Origin: an uncultured Treponema sp. | GTDB taxonomy: Bacteria; Spirochaetota; Spirochaetia; Treponematales; Treponemataceae | Length of the DNA stretch: 64,000 nt | Direction: 5' to 3' | Assembly (NCBI GenBank): GCA_946186185.1 | Contig: CAMHMJ010000006.1 | Coordinates: 44,939 to 108,938, forward strand | Shown here: piece after piece, positions 24,321-34,122 of the stretch | How the letters are laid out: each line of letters begins with the position of its first letter | How positions within the stretch are numbered: position 1 is the stretch's first letter | Translations under genes and position numbers: made by a program | The notes under the pieces: generated by a model | The model's input: the letters and a program-made list of their open reading frames with translations, nothing else | Databases searched by the model: none | What the model was told of the DNA's origin: nothing

Positions 24321-25868
24321 CTATTCCCGGTTCCAGTTGCCGCGGGAATGGTAATAAGACCAGAGGCCTACATTGTCGTAGTCGGCGCTGGCGGTGCTCT
24401 GGGTGTAATGGAAATCCATTGCTCCGTAGAGGGCGCTTCCTTCTTCTTCCTCGCCGATTGACGGGTCTGTGCAAAGGAGTACCCGCACGATGTACGGCTT
24501 TGTCATGATTGTTGAGGCATTGTTGTCAAAATCCTTTGTTTTTTCGGTAGGTTTTCCGTCGGTCAGCATTGCCCGGTATACGCCGTATTGATCAGTTCCG
24601 ATTAAAACTGAAGTTTTTGTAACGCAGAGGGAAATGATGTCGCCTCCGGCACCTGTAGTTTCCTTAATCACGTCATCAGGAGCAGAAACCGTTTTTACCG
24701 TTGTTCCGTCAGAGTCGTGCATGGAAAGACTGTTGACTGCGGCATCAATTCTGTTTACTCCGGAAACATCATTAGTAGAGGTTTTTCCTTCTGTTGTATT
24801 ATAGACTGAATGTAATACAGTTACGGTGTTGCTCAGATTGTCTACATAGTCACTTACTGCAAAGCTTTTCAGGGTTTCGTCGCTTCCGTAGTAAACATAG
24901 GTTGCTTCGTCATTTCTTGTTTCGTTTGTATCGCTGGCAGATGTGTTAAAGAAGTGAACGTTGTTTGTTTCATCCCCGTCGCCGTCTTCAAAGTAAACTG
25001 CAGAAAGGGTTTTGTGGGTTGCTCCGTTGGTTCCGAATGGTACCGGAGTGTTTACATCTGTGTGTGGGCCATTTAACGGAATGATTCCGTAGTTTCCTGT
25101 TTCCTGTACGCCGTAGTTCTGCTCGTAGTTTGAACTCTGGCTGCTGTAGTAGGGACTTCCGCCTCCGATTCTGATGAAGGCTTTCCGGTGCTTTTTGTTA
25201 GGGCTGTTTGTACAGAAAAGCTGGATGCTTGCGTCCATCATAAAGTTTGTGTTCTTCAGGTGCGAAATATAGTTTTCAATTGCCTTGCTTACGGCAGTAA
25301 CTTCTTCCCATTCTCCTTTAACCTTTGAAGAGCAGTAGAGGTGAATGTCCTTAGGTTCGTTACGGCTATATGTTTCGTTGTAAACCGGTGTGTAGGCCAG
25401 GGCGTAGATGTATTTGTCGTCAGCAGCAAGCCGGTGGGTGTAATAGCCTGAGTATTCAGAATCGTCAAAATTGTACTTCAGAGAATCTTTAAAGCTTGAA
25501 TCGTGTGTCCAGCCCTTGTTTTTTGCATTCTTTGTAAGGCCGCCGTTTTCGTCGCTTATTTCCTTAAAGTAGATGCGTCCGTTCTGAAGGTAAAGGTATT
25601 CTTTTTCAGTGCCGCTTTCTTCGTCTGTGTTCGTAAAGCGCACGATGGAGTTTATAAAGCCGGAAATGTCCGCTTCTTCAAGTTCTACTTCCTTTCTGAT
25701 GCTTGAGAAAACCGGGTCAAAGCAGCCGGTAAGCAGTGTAGAAAGCAGAAGTGAAGCAGAAAACAGTGAAGTGAGGGCAGAGCCCCGGTAAATATGACCT
25801 GATTTTGCAGAGCCGCCGGTTTTCCCGTTTGTTTTTTTATCTATGTTTGTTCTTTTACAAAAAAGCAT
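24321..25868 (-). CDS. Putative lipoprotein of unknown function
   Basis: I do not recognise a family. From the chosen start (ATG at 25868, which has GAGGA upstream) residues ~30-50 form a hydrophobic export signal ending in the lipobox LLTGC; the charged stretch before it is long for a signal peptide. The mature protein is rich in Tyr, Asn, Ser, Thr and Asp (YYTHRLAADDKYIYALAYTP), with recurring short beta-strand and turn segments that suggest a beta-propeller-like surface protein. There are no enzyme motifs. The upstream neighbour is a barrel protein whose stop is 24 bases before this start, so the two probably share a transcript and act at the outer membrane. Confidence 0.7.
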   Translation of the reverse strand: MLFCKRTNIDKKTNGKTGGSAKSGHIYRGSALTSLFSASLLLSTLLTGCFDPVFSSIRKEVELEEADISGFINSIVRFTNTDEESGTEKEYLYLQNGRIYFKEISDENGGLTKNAKNKGWTHDSSFKDSLKYNFDDSEYSGYYTHRLAADDKYIYALAYTPVYNETYSRNEPKDIHLYCSSKVKGEWEEVTAVSKAIENYISHLKNTNFMMDASIQLFCTNSPNKKHRKAFIRIGGGSPYYSSQSSNYEQNYGVQETGNYGIIPLNGPHTDVNTPVPFGTNGATHKTLSAVYFEDGDGDETNNVHFFNTSASDTNETRNDEATYVYYGSDETLKSFAVSDYVDNLSNTVTVLHSVYNTTEGKTSTNDVSGVNRIDAAVNSLSMHDSDGTTVKTVSAPDDVIKETTGAGGDIISLCVTKTSVLIGTDQYGVYRAMLTDGKPTEKTKDFDNNASTIMTKPYIVRVLLCTDPSIGEEEEGSALYGAMDFHYTQSTASADYDNVGLWSYYHSRGNWNRE

Positions 25869-25891
25869 TTTATTCCTCATGAATTAAAAAA

Positions 25892-26494
25892 TTAGAAATG
25901 GTATCTTACAGAAGCTGAAACCTGTGCAAAGGAGCCTGCGTCGTATTCGATTTCGTCATCAACCTTTGCCCATTCAGGAAGGTAAAGGTAATTTCCTGTA
26001 AGGCCGAAAGACCAGCTTTCGTTCAGACGGAAGAAAGAGCCTGCTTCAAACTTTAAAGCCGGACTCGGGAAATATTTTTTGTTCTGGCAGGTTTCAAAGG
26101 CAAAACCGCCGCCTACATGAATCGGGAATTCAAATTTTCCCAGAGTCGGCTGCCAGGTGATTCCGAAGGTTACCGGAACGATGGTAAGGCTGTTGCTTCC
26201 GATGGTCGGGTTGTAGCCTACCATTAAATCCATTCCTAAAGTGAGGGTGCTGGAAATAAATCTGTGGTATCCCAGTTCAGCGGCTCCTCCCGTGTAAAGC
26301 TGGCCTCCTGAAAAAGGGTTTCCAAAGTTCAGGGGGAAGTTTGCAAAGATTCCGATTTTTATATACTGGTCACCTTTTCCGTTCATTTCATATACGAAAT
26401 TTTGTGTGATATCGTCTTCAGGTGTATCGTTTTCTGCAAAAAAAGGCGCAGAAAAGCAGGTAATAAGTGCAATTAAAATTAAAAAGCGTTTCAT
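25892..26494 (-). CDS. Predicted outer-membrane beta-barrel protein
   Basis: Small exported protein with no family I can name. Residues 1-20 (MKRFLILIALITCFSAPFFA) are a signal peptide with an A-x-F-F-A-E cleavage region. The remaining ~180 residues alternate polar and hydrophobic residues as in beta strands (TLTLGMDLMVGYNPTIG, WSFGLTGNYLYLPEW) and end in SASVRYHF; a C-terminal Phe is the usual outer-membrane insertion signal. The size suggests an eight-stranded barrel. The ATG has CGAGGA upstream, and it is the first gene of a two-gene unit with the lipoprotein at 24321-25868. Confidence 0.72.
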   Translation of the reverse strand: MKRFLILIALITCFSAPFFAENDTPEDDITQNFVYEMNGKGDQYIKIGIFANFPLNFGNPFSGGQLYTGGAAELGYHRFISSTLTLGMDLMVGYNPTIGSNSLTIVPVTFGITWQPTLGKFEFPIHVGGGFAFETCQNKKYFPSPALKFEAGSFFRLNESWSFGLTGNYLYLPEWAKVDDEIEYDAGSFAQVSASVRYHF

Positions 26495-26587
26495 TTTTCC
26501 TCGTAATTTTTTATAATAGCGTTAGAAGAATATACATTTTTTAGGATATTTTTACAATAAACAATGCAGCTTGCAGGAAGGTAACAT

Positions 26588-27460
26588 ATGAGTGCAGTTT
26601 TAATTGACGGAAAAGCAATCGCAAAGGAAGTTCGTGAGGATGTGGCAGCAAAGGTTGCCGCATTGAAGGAAAAGGGAGTTTCTCCCTGTCTTGCAGTAAT
26701 TTTAGTCGGTGAAAACCCGGCCAGCGTTTCATACGTTACGGGAAAGCAGAAGGCACTTGCTGAGGTTGGAATGACTGACCGAAGCCTTCATCTTCCGGAG
26801 CACACCACAGAGGAAGAGCTCTTAAAGATTATTGACGATTTGAACAACGACAAGGCGGTTCACGGAATTCTGGTGCAGCTTCCTCTTCCAAAGCACATCA
26901 ACGAAGAAAAGGTGCTTCTTGCAATCAATCCGGAAAAGGATGTGGACGGTTTCCATCCTGTGAATGTGGGAAATCTTGTAATCGGAAAGAAGGCTTATCT
27001 TCCGTGTACACCACATGGAATCATCGTGCTGCTTAAAAAAATGGGGATTGAAACCAGCGGAAAGCATGCCGTTGTAATCGGACGAAGCAATATCGTCGGA
27101 AAACCCGTTTCCCTTCTGCTTGCCAGAAAGGACACAAACTGTACAGTTACAATCTGTCACACCGGAACAAAAAACATGGCAGAAATTACCCGCCAGGCAG
27201 ACATCATCGTTGCCGCAGCCGGCCGTCCTCATACCGTTACAAAGGATATGGTAAAGCCGGGTGCCGTAGTAATCGATGTTGGTGTAAACCGCATTCCTGA
27301 TTCAACCAAAAAGTCCGGCTTCCATCTGGAAGGTGACTGTGACTTTGCAGACCTTCAGGAGGTCGCAGGCTACATCACACCGGTTCCGGGGGGAGTAGGC
27401 CCGATGACAATCAGCATGCTGATGTTTAACACCCTTGAGGCTGCAGAAAGGACTCTGTAA
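26588..27460 (+). CDS. folD: Bifunctional methylenetetrahydrofolate dehydrogenase/cyclohydrolase
   Basis: Interconverts 5,10-methylene-THF, methenyl-THF and 10-formyl-THF, supplying the formyl donor for Fmt and purine synthesis. Signatures: [21 protein letters not shown] near residue 37 with catalytic Tyr and Lys, [11 protein letters not shown] near 95, the dinucleotide-binding [23 protein letters not shown] near 165, and the C-terminal [15 protein letters not shown] near 265. Length 290 is normal. AGGAAGG precedes the ATG. The stop TAA overlaps the start ATG of folE2 by one base, so the two are translationally coupled. Confidence 0.96.
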   Translation: MSAVLIDGKAIAKEVREDVAAKVAALKEKGVSPCLAVILVGENPASVSYVTGKQKALAEVGMTDRSLHLPEHTTEEELLKIIDDLNNDKAVHGILVQLPLPKHINEEKVLLAINPEKDVDGFHPVNVGNLVIGKKAYLPCTPHGIIVLLKKMGIETSGKHAVVIGRSNIVGKPVSLLLARKDTNCTVTICHTGTKNMAEITRQADIIVAAAGRPHTVTKDMVKPGAVVIDVGVNRIPDSTKKSGFHLEGDCDFADLQEVAGYITPVPGGVGPMTISMLMFNTLEAAERTL

Positions 27461-28242
27461 TGCGTGATATTCAGAATGAAGAAGATACAAGAAAAATTCC
27501 TCTTGATAAGGTTGGGGTTCGGGGCGTCCGCTATCCGGTAACCGTTCTGGATAAAAATCAGAAGGTTCAGGCTACCACGGCCTCTGTTGACCTTTATGTG
27601 AATCTTCCCCACAATTTTAAGGGAACCCACATGAGCCGCTTTATTCAGGTTTTTCACAAATATCATTCAGATATCACCATGCAGCACTTCCTTGAGATGC
27701 TTGAAGAGATCCGGGCTAAACTGGAAGCCCAGGAAGCCTACGGAAAAATCAGCTTTCCCTATTTTGTGACAAAAAAAGCGCCGGTGAGCGAGAGTGAAGG
27801 AATTATGGAATACCGCTGCTCTTATGAAGCCACAGTAGGGGAAGGGGAGAAGAAGTTTTTTGTGAACATCGATGTTCCAATTACCACGCTCTGTCCCTGC
27901 AGCAAGGCAATCAGCGAGCACGGTGCCCATAACCAGCGGGGAACGGTTCGGGTAAAGCTTTTGTACTCTGACTTTTTCTGGATTGAAGACATAATTGAAG
28001 GAATTGAAAAATGCGCTTCCAGTCCACTTTACTCGGTTCTCAAGAGGAAGGACGAAAAGTTTGTAACTGAGCAGGCTTACGAAAATCCCCGCTTTGTCGA
28101 AGATGTTGTGCGTGAGGTTTACCTGTTTTTGCGCTCCTTCCCGGTGAAAAAGCCGTTTAAATGGTTTTCCGTGGAATGCGAAAATGAGGAGTCCATTCAC
28201 TTCCATAATGCCTACGCCTACACTGAGTTTACCGGAAAGTAG
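27460..28242 (+). CDS. folE2: GTP cyclohydrolase IB (FolE2)
   Basis: Converts GTP to 7,8-dihydroneopterin triphosphate, the first step to folate or to queuosine. It belongs to the type IB family, which is not homologous in sequence to zinc-only FolE. Family blocks: VGVRGVRYPVTVLDK near residue 18, ASVDLYVNLPHNFKGTHMSRF near 40, VPITTLCPCSKAISEHGAHNQRG near 140 with the active-site Cys, and FVEDVVREVYLFL near 210. Length 260 is typical. It overlaps folD by one base. The pairing fits folate metabolism; no queuosine genes are visible nearby. Confidence 0.94.
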   Translation: MRDIQNEEDTRKIPLDKVGVRGVRYPVTVLDKNQKVQATTASVDLYVNLPHNFKGTHMSRFIQVFHKYHSDITMQHFLEMLEEIRAKLEAQEAYGKISFPYFVTKKAPVSESEGIMEYRCSYEATVGEGEKKFFVNIDVPITTLCPCSKAISEHGAHNQRGTVRVKLLYSDFFWIEDIIEGIEKCASSPLYSVLKRKDEKFVTEQAYENPRFVEDVVREVYLFLRSFPVKKPFKWFSVECENEESIHFHNAYAYTEFTGK

Positions 28243-28325
28243 TGGGTCGGATGAGAGGCGGTATTCGCCGGCATTTTCGGACTTCCGCCAACAGAAAAAT
28301 TATTTCTTTATAATCTGAAAACATG

Positions 28326-28334
28326 TGGTATAAT
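28326..28334 (+). promoter_or_regulatory. Extended -10 for the SpoIIE-type phosphatase gene
   Basis: TG-G-TATAAT 24 bases before the chosen ATG at 28358, giving a leader that carries GTGAGG as ribosome site. Confidence 0.6.
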
Positions 28335-28357
28335 AAGAAAAGTTTTATGTGAGGTTT

Positions 28358-30709
28358 ATGAGGCGTAAACTTTTCTTTTCTGTTTTAATTTTTACTTCTC
28401 TTCTGCTGGCAGCAATTTCGGCTCAGCCTCAGGGGGGGGCGGATGCAACATCCGGAGCAACTGCCCAGCCTCGCCGTGAAGGTAACTATGGCCCTCCATC
28501 TGGGATTCCTTCCGGCATGCCCCAGGGAGGACAGCCTGATTCCGCTTCCGGAAAAAGGTTCGGCCCGCCGCCACTTCTTCCCCGAATTGATTTAAGCAAA
28601 AGCCTTTACTGGTGCGAAATTTCTCCTTCCGAAGACATAAGTCAGGTTCTTGCCTGCCCGGAGCGTTTTAAAAAGCTTGAAGATACAAAAAATATGAACC
28701 TGTACAGGGCCATGGGCAAAAAAGAAGGCTATGCCCTGGTTAAGGCGGATTTTGTTGTTCCGGAAAATTACCGCGGGCACACCCTTGGCTGTCTTATCTC
28801 CTATATTCACTTTGCGGAGATTGCCTATGTGAATGGAGCCATGGTAGGTCTTTATGGTTTGTTTCCGCCGATTTCCATAAGTTCATTCTATGTGAGTCAT
28901 CAGTACCCGGTTCCTGACACCCTTTTGAATTACGGTGGGAACAATACAATCTGCTTTAAGGTTTACTGCCACGGAAAAAGCTCCTTTTCCGGAAAGATTT
29001 TTATTTCCGAGATGAAGGATATTACTCAGACTGAGCATAAAATCAATTTCTGGAATTCCTTTGTTTATCTGTTTTTTGCGGGGCTTCTTGTTGCAACCTT
29101 TGTTGTTTTTATGATTTTCTATTTTGCAAGGAAAGAAAAAAAAGAGTACATATCCTTTGCCATTCTGAACTTATTTACGGCGATGTTCGTTTCTTTCTTT
29201 TTTGCAGGAAGCGTTCCTATTTATGAGTTCCTGAATATTCCGTACAACATTTTTACAAAGCTCTTCCTGTGCTGTTCAGTTTATATTCTTGTCTATCATT
29301 ATGTGAATTTTCACTTTAATTTTCTGGACTGCAAAGAGATAACCCTTTCAAAAATAATCCGGCACACCCTTTTGGTGATTAAAATTTTTCTGACTTTTTT
29401 CATTCAGTCCTACACCGCCTTAATGAAGCTTACTTCATTTATGCTTGCAGTAAGTGCCCTGGAAATTTTTTATGCATTCATCCTGATTCTTTATTCTTTC
29501 CGCCGGCCAGAAATGAAGCATAATGCGCGGCTTCTGCTTTATGGAATTGTTCCTCTTGGTTTCTCCTTTGGACTGGATTACATTCTTAGGGTAATAATCC
29601 GAATACCTGCAATTCCTTTTGTTTCAATGTTTGGATGGATTATCGAAATCTTCCTTTTTGTAATCGTTTTTGCCGTTCGTTTTGAGCGCCTGGTAAAGAG
29701 CAACGAATACCTTACTACTCAGCTTAAAAAAGAGGTTGACCTTCAGACAAAAAATCTGACCATTGCCAACGAAAATCTTGCAAAAGAGATTTTCCGTGCA
29801 AATCAGGATCTGGAAATGGCGGCCATTGTTCAGAGAAAATATTTCCCGTCTCCAAACAAGAAATTCAAGGGCTGGGATATGGCCATTTCCTACAATCCCC
29901 TTTCCAACGTTTCCGGCGACCTCTACGACTATTATTTTAAGGACGAAGAACTTACGGGATTTTCCCTTTTTGATGTTTCCGGCCACGGCCTTTCTGCCAG
30001 CCTTGTTACAATGCTTGCAAAAAATATAATTGCTTCCTCTTTTGAACGGGGGCTTAAGCGAAAAAGCTCTGTTTCGGAAATGCTGCTTTCGATTAATTAC
30101 CGCATCAATCACGAAAAAGGAACAATCGACAATTATCTTACGGGGCTTCTCTTGAAAATCTCTGAGCCCGATGACAAGGATTCCTGTCTGGTTCAGTTTG
30201 CAAATGCCGGACACCCTCATCCTGTTCTGTATTCTAAGAAAAATAAGAGCGCGGCTGAAGTGAAATACAGCGGAACTCAGAAGCATTACGGGGCAATCGG
30301 TTTACTGGGAATTGATGTTTCCTTCCCGGAAACCAGTTTTACTGCAGAAAACGGCGACATCCTTATTCTGTACACTGACGGTCTTACGGAATCCATGAAC
30401 GAAAATATGGAAGCTTTCGGTTTGCAGCGGGTTCTTGATGTGGTTTCAAAAAATGCGGAGTATGGCGCTGCAAAAATCATGGAGAACCTGATTTACGAGC
30501 TGGAAAACTTTACAGACAGTGTTCCAAAAACTGACGATATAACCATTGTAATTCTGAAGAAGGAAGAGTCTTCCCTGTATGAAGATTCCGACGAGTCTCA
30601 GGACAGTCTTGAACTTCTGGAACCCGACGGGCTTGAACCCGTAGAGCCTGCAAATGAGACTGAAACAGAGGAGCCCGCAAACGAGACACCGTCCGATCCG
30701 GAAGTTTAA
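28358..30709 (+). CDS. Membrane-bound SpoIIE-type PP2C phosphatase with 7TM sensor region
   Basis: Predicted Ser/Thr phosphatase that acts on STAS-type anti-sigma antagonists. Residues 1-22 are a signal peptide, followed by a Pro/Gly-rich segment and a periplasmic beta domain (~85-215). Seven hydrophobic segments at ~225-440 fit a 7TMR-DISM layout. A short coiled coil (~445-480) leads to the phosphatase domain: LFDVSGHGLSASLVTMLAKN with the metal Asp/Gly, FANAGHPHPVLY and GDILILYTDGLTESM. The C-terminal ~45 residues are acidic repeats. The start at 28358 has GTGAGG; a GTG at 28349 is unlikely. The STAS protein at 35417 is a candidate partner but is not in the same operon. Confidence 0.87.
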   Translation: MRRKLFFSVLIFTSLLLAAISAQPQGGADATSGATAQPRREGNYGPPSGIPSGMPQGGQPDSASGKRFGPPPLLPRIDLSKSLYWCEISPSEDISQVLACPERFKKLEDTKNMNLYRAMGKKEGYALVKADFVVPENYRGHTLGCLISYIHFAEIAYVNGAMVGLYGLFPPISISSFYVSHQYPVPDTLLNYGGNNTICFKVYCHGKSSFSGKIFISEMKDITQTEHKINFWNSFVYLFFAGLLVATFVVFMIFYFARKEKKEYISFAILNLFTAMFVSFFFAGSVPIYEFLNIPYNIFTKLFLCCSVYILVYHYVNFHFNFLDCKEITLSKIIRHTLLVIKIFLTFFIQSYTALMKLTSFMLAVSALEIFYAFILILYSFRRPEMKHNARLLLYGIVPLGFSFGLDYILRVIIRIPAIPFVSMFGWIIEIFLFVIVFAVRFERLVKSNEYLTTQLKKEVDLQTKNLTIANENLAKEIFRANQDLEMAAIVQRKYFPSPNKKFKGWDMAISYNPLSNVSGDLYDYYFKDEELTGFSLFDVSGHGLSASLVTMLAKNIIASSFERGLKRKSSVSEMLLSINYRINHEKGTIDNYLTGLLLKISEPDDKDSCLVQFANAGHPHPVLYSKKNKSAAEVKYSGTQKHYGAIGLLGIDVSFPETSFTAENGDILILYTDGLTESMNENMEAFGLQRVLDVVSKNAEYGAAKIMENLIYELENFTDSVPKTDDITIVILKKEESSLYEDSDESQDSLELLEPDGLEPVEPANETETEEPANETPSDPEV

Positions 30710-30712
30710 CTT

Positions 30713-31315
30713 ATGGAAGAAGGCACAAATATTTCAAGTGCGTTGATTAATTTCTCTAAAAAGCTGGAAAAGTTTTCAAAGGCTGATGAAAAGAACCGGC
30801 GCCTGAATCTGAACCGTCTTAATAAAAAGAACGGAAATGCAGCTCTTTCCCAGAAGCGCCTTAAAGAATCCCTTTTAGAATCAGAAGAAGAAAGACGCAC
30901 GGCTGTGCTTAATGCCTACAGGGCCTTTAAATTTCCTTCATCTAAGGCAGTTGAAGAGGATGAAAACGCTCTTTCAAAGGCCTACGAAATGTTTAAGGCT
31001 GTTTTGGATTTGAACAGGGGCGCTGAAAAAGAAACTGTGGAATTCCGCCATATTGAAATGTACGCTCCTTTCTGCGATAAGGAGTTTTATACTTCGGGCG
31101 CAGGTGCTGGTACAGGTTCAGGCAACGGTAAGTTTATCTATCTTGCGGCATGGTTCCGCTTTGAAAAGAAAATAACGGACTATGTTCCGGTAATGAAATG
31201 CCGTAATTCCGGCTCTTCTTTTTACCTGGATTTTGAAGAAGCCGAAACACATCTCTTTTCCCCGGAGGAAAAAGAGGTGCTTTCGATAATTGAAAAGGAA
31301 TTTTACTGTTCTTAG
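30713..31315 (+). CDS. Hypothetical charged coiled-coil protein
   Basis: No family recognised. 200 residues, no signal peptide or membrane segment. Residues ~1-75 are very rich in Lys, Glu, Arg, Asn and Leu with coiled-coil spacing (NRRLNLNRLNKKNGNAALSQ); residues ~100-200 look globular (VEFRHIEMYAPFCDKEFY, YLAAWFRFEKKITDYVPVM), interrupted by a short GAGAGTGSGNG insert. The ATG follows the phosphatase stop by three bases, so it belongs to the same operon and may work with it. A family A element starts five bases past the stop. Confidence 0.65.
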   Translation: MEEGTNISSALINFSKKLEKFSKADEKNRRLNLNRLNKKNGNAALSQKRLKESLLESEEERRTAVLNAYRAFKFPSSKAVEEDENALSKAYEMFKAVLDLNRGAEKETVEFRHIEMYAPFCDKEFYTSGAGAGTGSGNGKFIYLAAWFRFEKKITDYVPVMKCRNSGSSFYLDFEEAETHLFSPEEKEVLSIIEKEFYCS

Positions 31316-31319
31316 TTCG

Positions 31320-31548
31320 AATATCGGGTTTTATGAAATCTACAATTACAAAATTGGCTCTCAGCGGGACCCCTGATTGGAAAACGGCAGTTCCGCTTTG
31401 CGGTGGCTGAGTGTTTTGCCCAAAGGGCCGTCACGAGTCGCTTCACAAGTGCCAATGCAAGCATTGTCATTTGCTCCGCTTTGTCGCGCCTTCCAAACAG
31501 GAACCCCGCTTACGCCAATTTTTGTATTGCATTTGCAAACTCGATATT
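31320..31548. repeat. Family A structured element, long form, copy A2
   Basis: Outer arms AATATCGGGTTT (31320-31331) and AAACTCGATATT (31537-31548) pair with one G-T wobble. Inner ends are AAAATTGGC near 31350 and GCCAATTTT near 31514. The core matches A1, with changes such as TTCCGC-TTT-GCGG in the hairpin. It lies between two convergent genes and could stop transcription from both sides. Confidence 0.85.
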
Positions 31549-31578
31549 TGACCTGGTTGCAGGTAATTGGAAAGGTTT

Positions 31579-33537
31579 CTACCAGCTGCCGCCGCCACCA
31601 CCGCCGGAGCCTCCGCCTGAGCTGCCGCCGCCACCGCTGGAAGCAGCTGAAGCCAGTGTTGCGGCGATATTCGCAACATTTGACGAGAAATTTGCTTTTC
31701 CGAAGGCTGCGTGAACCTTCCTGTCAAAGTAATTTGCAAAGAACATTGACTGGAAGATTGTGTCCGTTCCGTTGTACCACAAAGGCTTTGGAATGTTGAT
31801 GTCGGTAAAGTGCTTTGCCCAGCGACCTGTAAGGCGGAAAACCATGGCATAGGGAAGTACATTGAAAAAGTAAGAGGCATCGGTTGCAATAAGCTCCTTC
31901 AGCTTTGGAACTTCTGCAAGCTTAATGAACTCCTTTAAGCCAAGGAGCTTTCCTGTAACTTCCCTGTTGTAGTCCGTCATATGAACGCAGTACGGAGAAA
32001 GAATGACGGCTGCGATTGGAACAAGAAGGGTAATCATTGTAAGGACCCAGTTAAGGTTAGGATCCAGACAGGAATCGGCAACAAAAAAGTAGGAAACAAA
32101 GAGTTCTACTGCAAGGAAGACAAAGGTTTTTACGATTGCAAATTTCTTAAAAAGCTTTGCCTTTGAAAATTTGTTCAGGCACCAGCCGCAGAAAATGTTT
32201 ACTATCGGCGGGAAGACCGCAAGATAGTTATCAATGCCGGAAGCGGTGTTGTTAAAATAGAAAAATGCTGAAAGAACAGAAGGAACAACATAGGCTAAGA
32301 AAGCCGTGAATTCTCCGGCATAGAGCTCTTTGTCGCCGTCAAACTCCTTTTTCAGCTCGGACTTGGCTTTCTTCATTTTTTCGCCGAATTCTACCCCCAG
32401 CTTGTCCAGATTTACTGTTTTTCCGTAGCGGAAAAGGGCTTTGAAAATCGTCTGCTGATATTTTGGAGCATTTGGATAAAGACCTTTCAACTGTTTTAAT
32501 TCTATGTGGTCAATCTTCTGCGGGTTGTTTTTTTTAGGTACCTCGATTATCTGCAGGTTTCCCTGCTGTGCAAAATAGGGAATCAGGCAGAAAAGGTCTT
32601 CGTTATCAACCTTTCCGTCAATGATATAGCCTACTTCAGAAGCAGAAATGCCTTCCGGCGGATAAAATTCAACGGTCTGAACCGGTTTTTCACGGTCCGT
32701 TTTCAGTGCCGCTATAATGAAAATAGCGGAAGAAATAATCGTAAGAAATGAAAGAATGTACAGAAGAACCTTTGAACGGCCGTTTTTCCATTCGTTTTCG
32801 TAGTAGCCCTCCGGAAGTGGTGAGTAAAAGGTAATGGCACAGTTTGGTTCGATGTTTTCTACATGACCGTAAACTCTTGATGGTGTAATGGTGTACTCGA
32901 CATTCAGGTTGTTTCCGTGGCTGCCGGCTTTACCTGAGTGAAGGATAAAATTTGAGGTATCGTAAATCGGTTCTTCAAAATCCATGCAGAAGGTGAATTT
33001 TTCAATCGGAACATTCCAGGAAGGTCCTAAAATTGAATGGTAAAGCAGGTCTCTGTAGGGAAAGCGGTCGTCCGGAATGGTGATTTTGTATGTAATCACA
33101 TACTGCTTGTCGCCGGATATATATTTGCCGGCACTTCCGATTTTGAAAACCGTACAGCCATTTTCTGTATAAACATCGCAGGGGTCATCAATGTCAAGGA
33201 GTTCATTTATGAGAGGGTACTCTAAAACAAGAACATTATTGAATTTCAGCTCCAGTCTCTGAAAAATGTTCAGTTTTTTTAAATCCCCTTCGCAGTCTTC
33301 AATTTCGTACGGAAAGGCTGTTGAGTCGGGAAGAAAACGGTAAATTCCGTGACGTTCTTCCGTAAAGAACACATCGATGGTTTCCGTAACCGTAATTTCA
33401 TTGTTTTTTGAAAGACGGCTCTGAACGTCAAAATTTTTGATGTAGTAGCCGCCTTCATCTGCAAAGGCCTGTGTACCCGCAAAAAGCGCTGTCAGAAAAA
33501 ACAGCGCCGAGAAAAGAGTCTTTGATTTTTTCATCAT
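31579..33537 (-). CDS. DUF2207-family membrane protein
   Basis: Predicted inner-membrane protein of the DUF2207 family; biochemical role not known. Residues 1-23 form a signal peptide (LFSALFFLTALFAGTQAFA). The extracytoplasmic beta domain (~25-240) includes ITVTETIDVFF and HGIYRFLPDS, typical of the family. A membrane helix follows near 258-278, a cytoplasmic winged segment near 300-400, and three further helices near 410-500. The C terminus is almost pure Gly/Ser ending in W, another family trait. It follows lemA on the same strand, a pairing often seen in bacteria. The ATG at 33537 is chosen over a GTG three codons upstream; neither has a strong ribosome site. Confidence 0.87.
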   Translation of the reverse strand: MMKKSKTLFSALFFLTALFAGTQAFADEGGYYIKNFDVQSRLSKNNEITVTETIDVFFTEERHGIYRFLPDSTAFPYEIEDCEGDLKKLNIFQRLELKFNNVLVLEYPLINELLDIDDPCDVYTENGCTVFKIGSAGKYISGDKQYVITYKITIPDDRFPYRDLLYHSILGPSWNVPIEKFTFCMDFEEPIYDTSNFILHSGKAGSHGNNLNVEYTITPSRVYGHVENIEPNCAITFYSPLPEGYYENEWKNGRSKVLLYILSFLTIISSAIFIIAALKTDREKPVQTVEFYPPEGISASEVGYIIDGKVDNEDLFCLIPYFAQQGNLQIIEVPKKNNPQKIDHIELKQLKGLYPNAPKYQQTIFKALFRYGKTVNLDKLGVEFGEKMKKAKSELKKEFDGDKELYAGEFTAFLAYVVPSVLSAFFYFNNTASGIDNYLAVFPPIVNIFCGWCLNKFSKAKLFKKFAIVKTFVFLAVELFVSYFFVADSCLDPNLNWVLTMITLLVPIAAVILSPYCVHMTDYNREVTGKLLGLKEFIKLAEVPKLKELIATDASYFFNVLPYAMVFRLTGRWAKHFTDINIPKPLWYNGTDTIFQSMFFANYFDRKVHAAFGKANFSSNVANIAATLASAASSGGGGSSGGGSGGGGGGSW

Positions 33538-33558
33538 TTTAACCACTTGTGCCGCTGG

Positions 33559-34107
33559 TTAGAATTCAACTTTTACGTTGTTTCTTTCGCTTGCGTCATC
33601 TACGCTGTACATGTTTTCTTCCTTGAAGTGGAAGATAAGGGCGATGAGGTTCGAAGGAAACATCTGGCACTTGTCGTTGTACTGTTTTACAACGGCATTG
33701 TAGTATTTTCTTGAATTCGCAATGTCAACTTCAACGGTTTCAAGCTGATTCTGAAGGTTCTGGAAGTTTTCGCTTGCCTTAAGCTCCGGGTAATTTTCTG
33801 CCAGTGCAAAAATGCTTTTGATTGCGCCGGAAATTGCTTTTTCATCTTCAATTTTTTCTGAGTTTGAAGAATGAAGTCCGGAATTGCGTGCCTGAATTAC
33901 CTTTTCCAGGGTTTCTGCTTCGTGTTTTGTATACCCCTTTACTGTTGAAACCAGGTTTGGAATGAGGTCAAATCTTTTTTTAAGATAGACATCCATTGTG
34001 GCGAAGGCCTCTTTTACCTTGTTTCTGAGACGGATAAGGCTGTTGTAGGTAACAATAACAAAAGCGATGATGAGAGCTGCTGCTCCCGAAATGATGTAAG
34101 CTGTCAT
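33559..34107 (-). CDS. lemA: LemA family protein
   Basis: Small membrane-anchored helical protein. Residues 2-21 are a single N-terminal membrane helix (AYIISGAAALIIAFVIVTYN), followed by the LemA block LRNKVKEAFATMDVYLKKRFDLIPNLV and the helix GYTKHEAETLEKVIQAR. The C-terminal region has the conserved YYNAVVKQYNDKCQMFPSNLIA. Length 182 is normal. AGGAG precedes the ATG. DUF2207 begins 21 bases downstream. Family function is poorly defined; in other bacteria LemA proteins have been linked to envelope stress. A short family A element lies just upstream and may hold or separate its promoter. Confidence 0.92.
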   Translation of the reverse strand: MTAYIISGAAALIIAFVIVTYNSLIRLRNKVKEAFATMDVYLKKRFDLIPNLVSTVKGYTKHEAETLEKVIQARNSGLHSSNSEKIEDEKAISGAIKSIFALAENYPELKASENFQNLQNQLETVEVDIANSRKYYNAVVKQYNDKCQMFPSNLIALIFHFKEENMYSVDDASERNNVKVEF

Positions 34108-34122
34108 ACAGATCTCCTGTGT

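Noticed and set aside
29624..30286. 220-residue antisense frame inside the SpoIIE-type phosphatase gene
   Set aside because: It is the shadow of a well-supported gene; its composition has no domain and no start signals.
31403..31714. Plus-strand frame with a Pro-rich end near the DUF2207 gene
   Set aside because: It is the antisense of the Gly/Ser-rich C terminus of DUF2207 joined to repeat A2.
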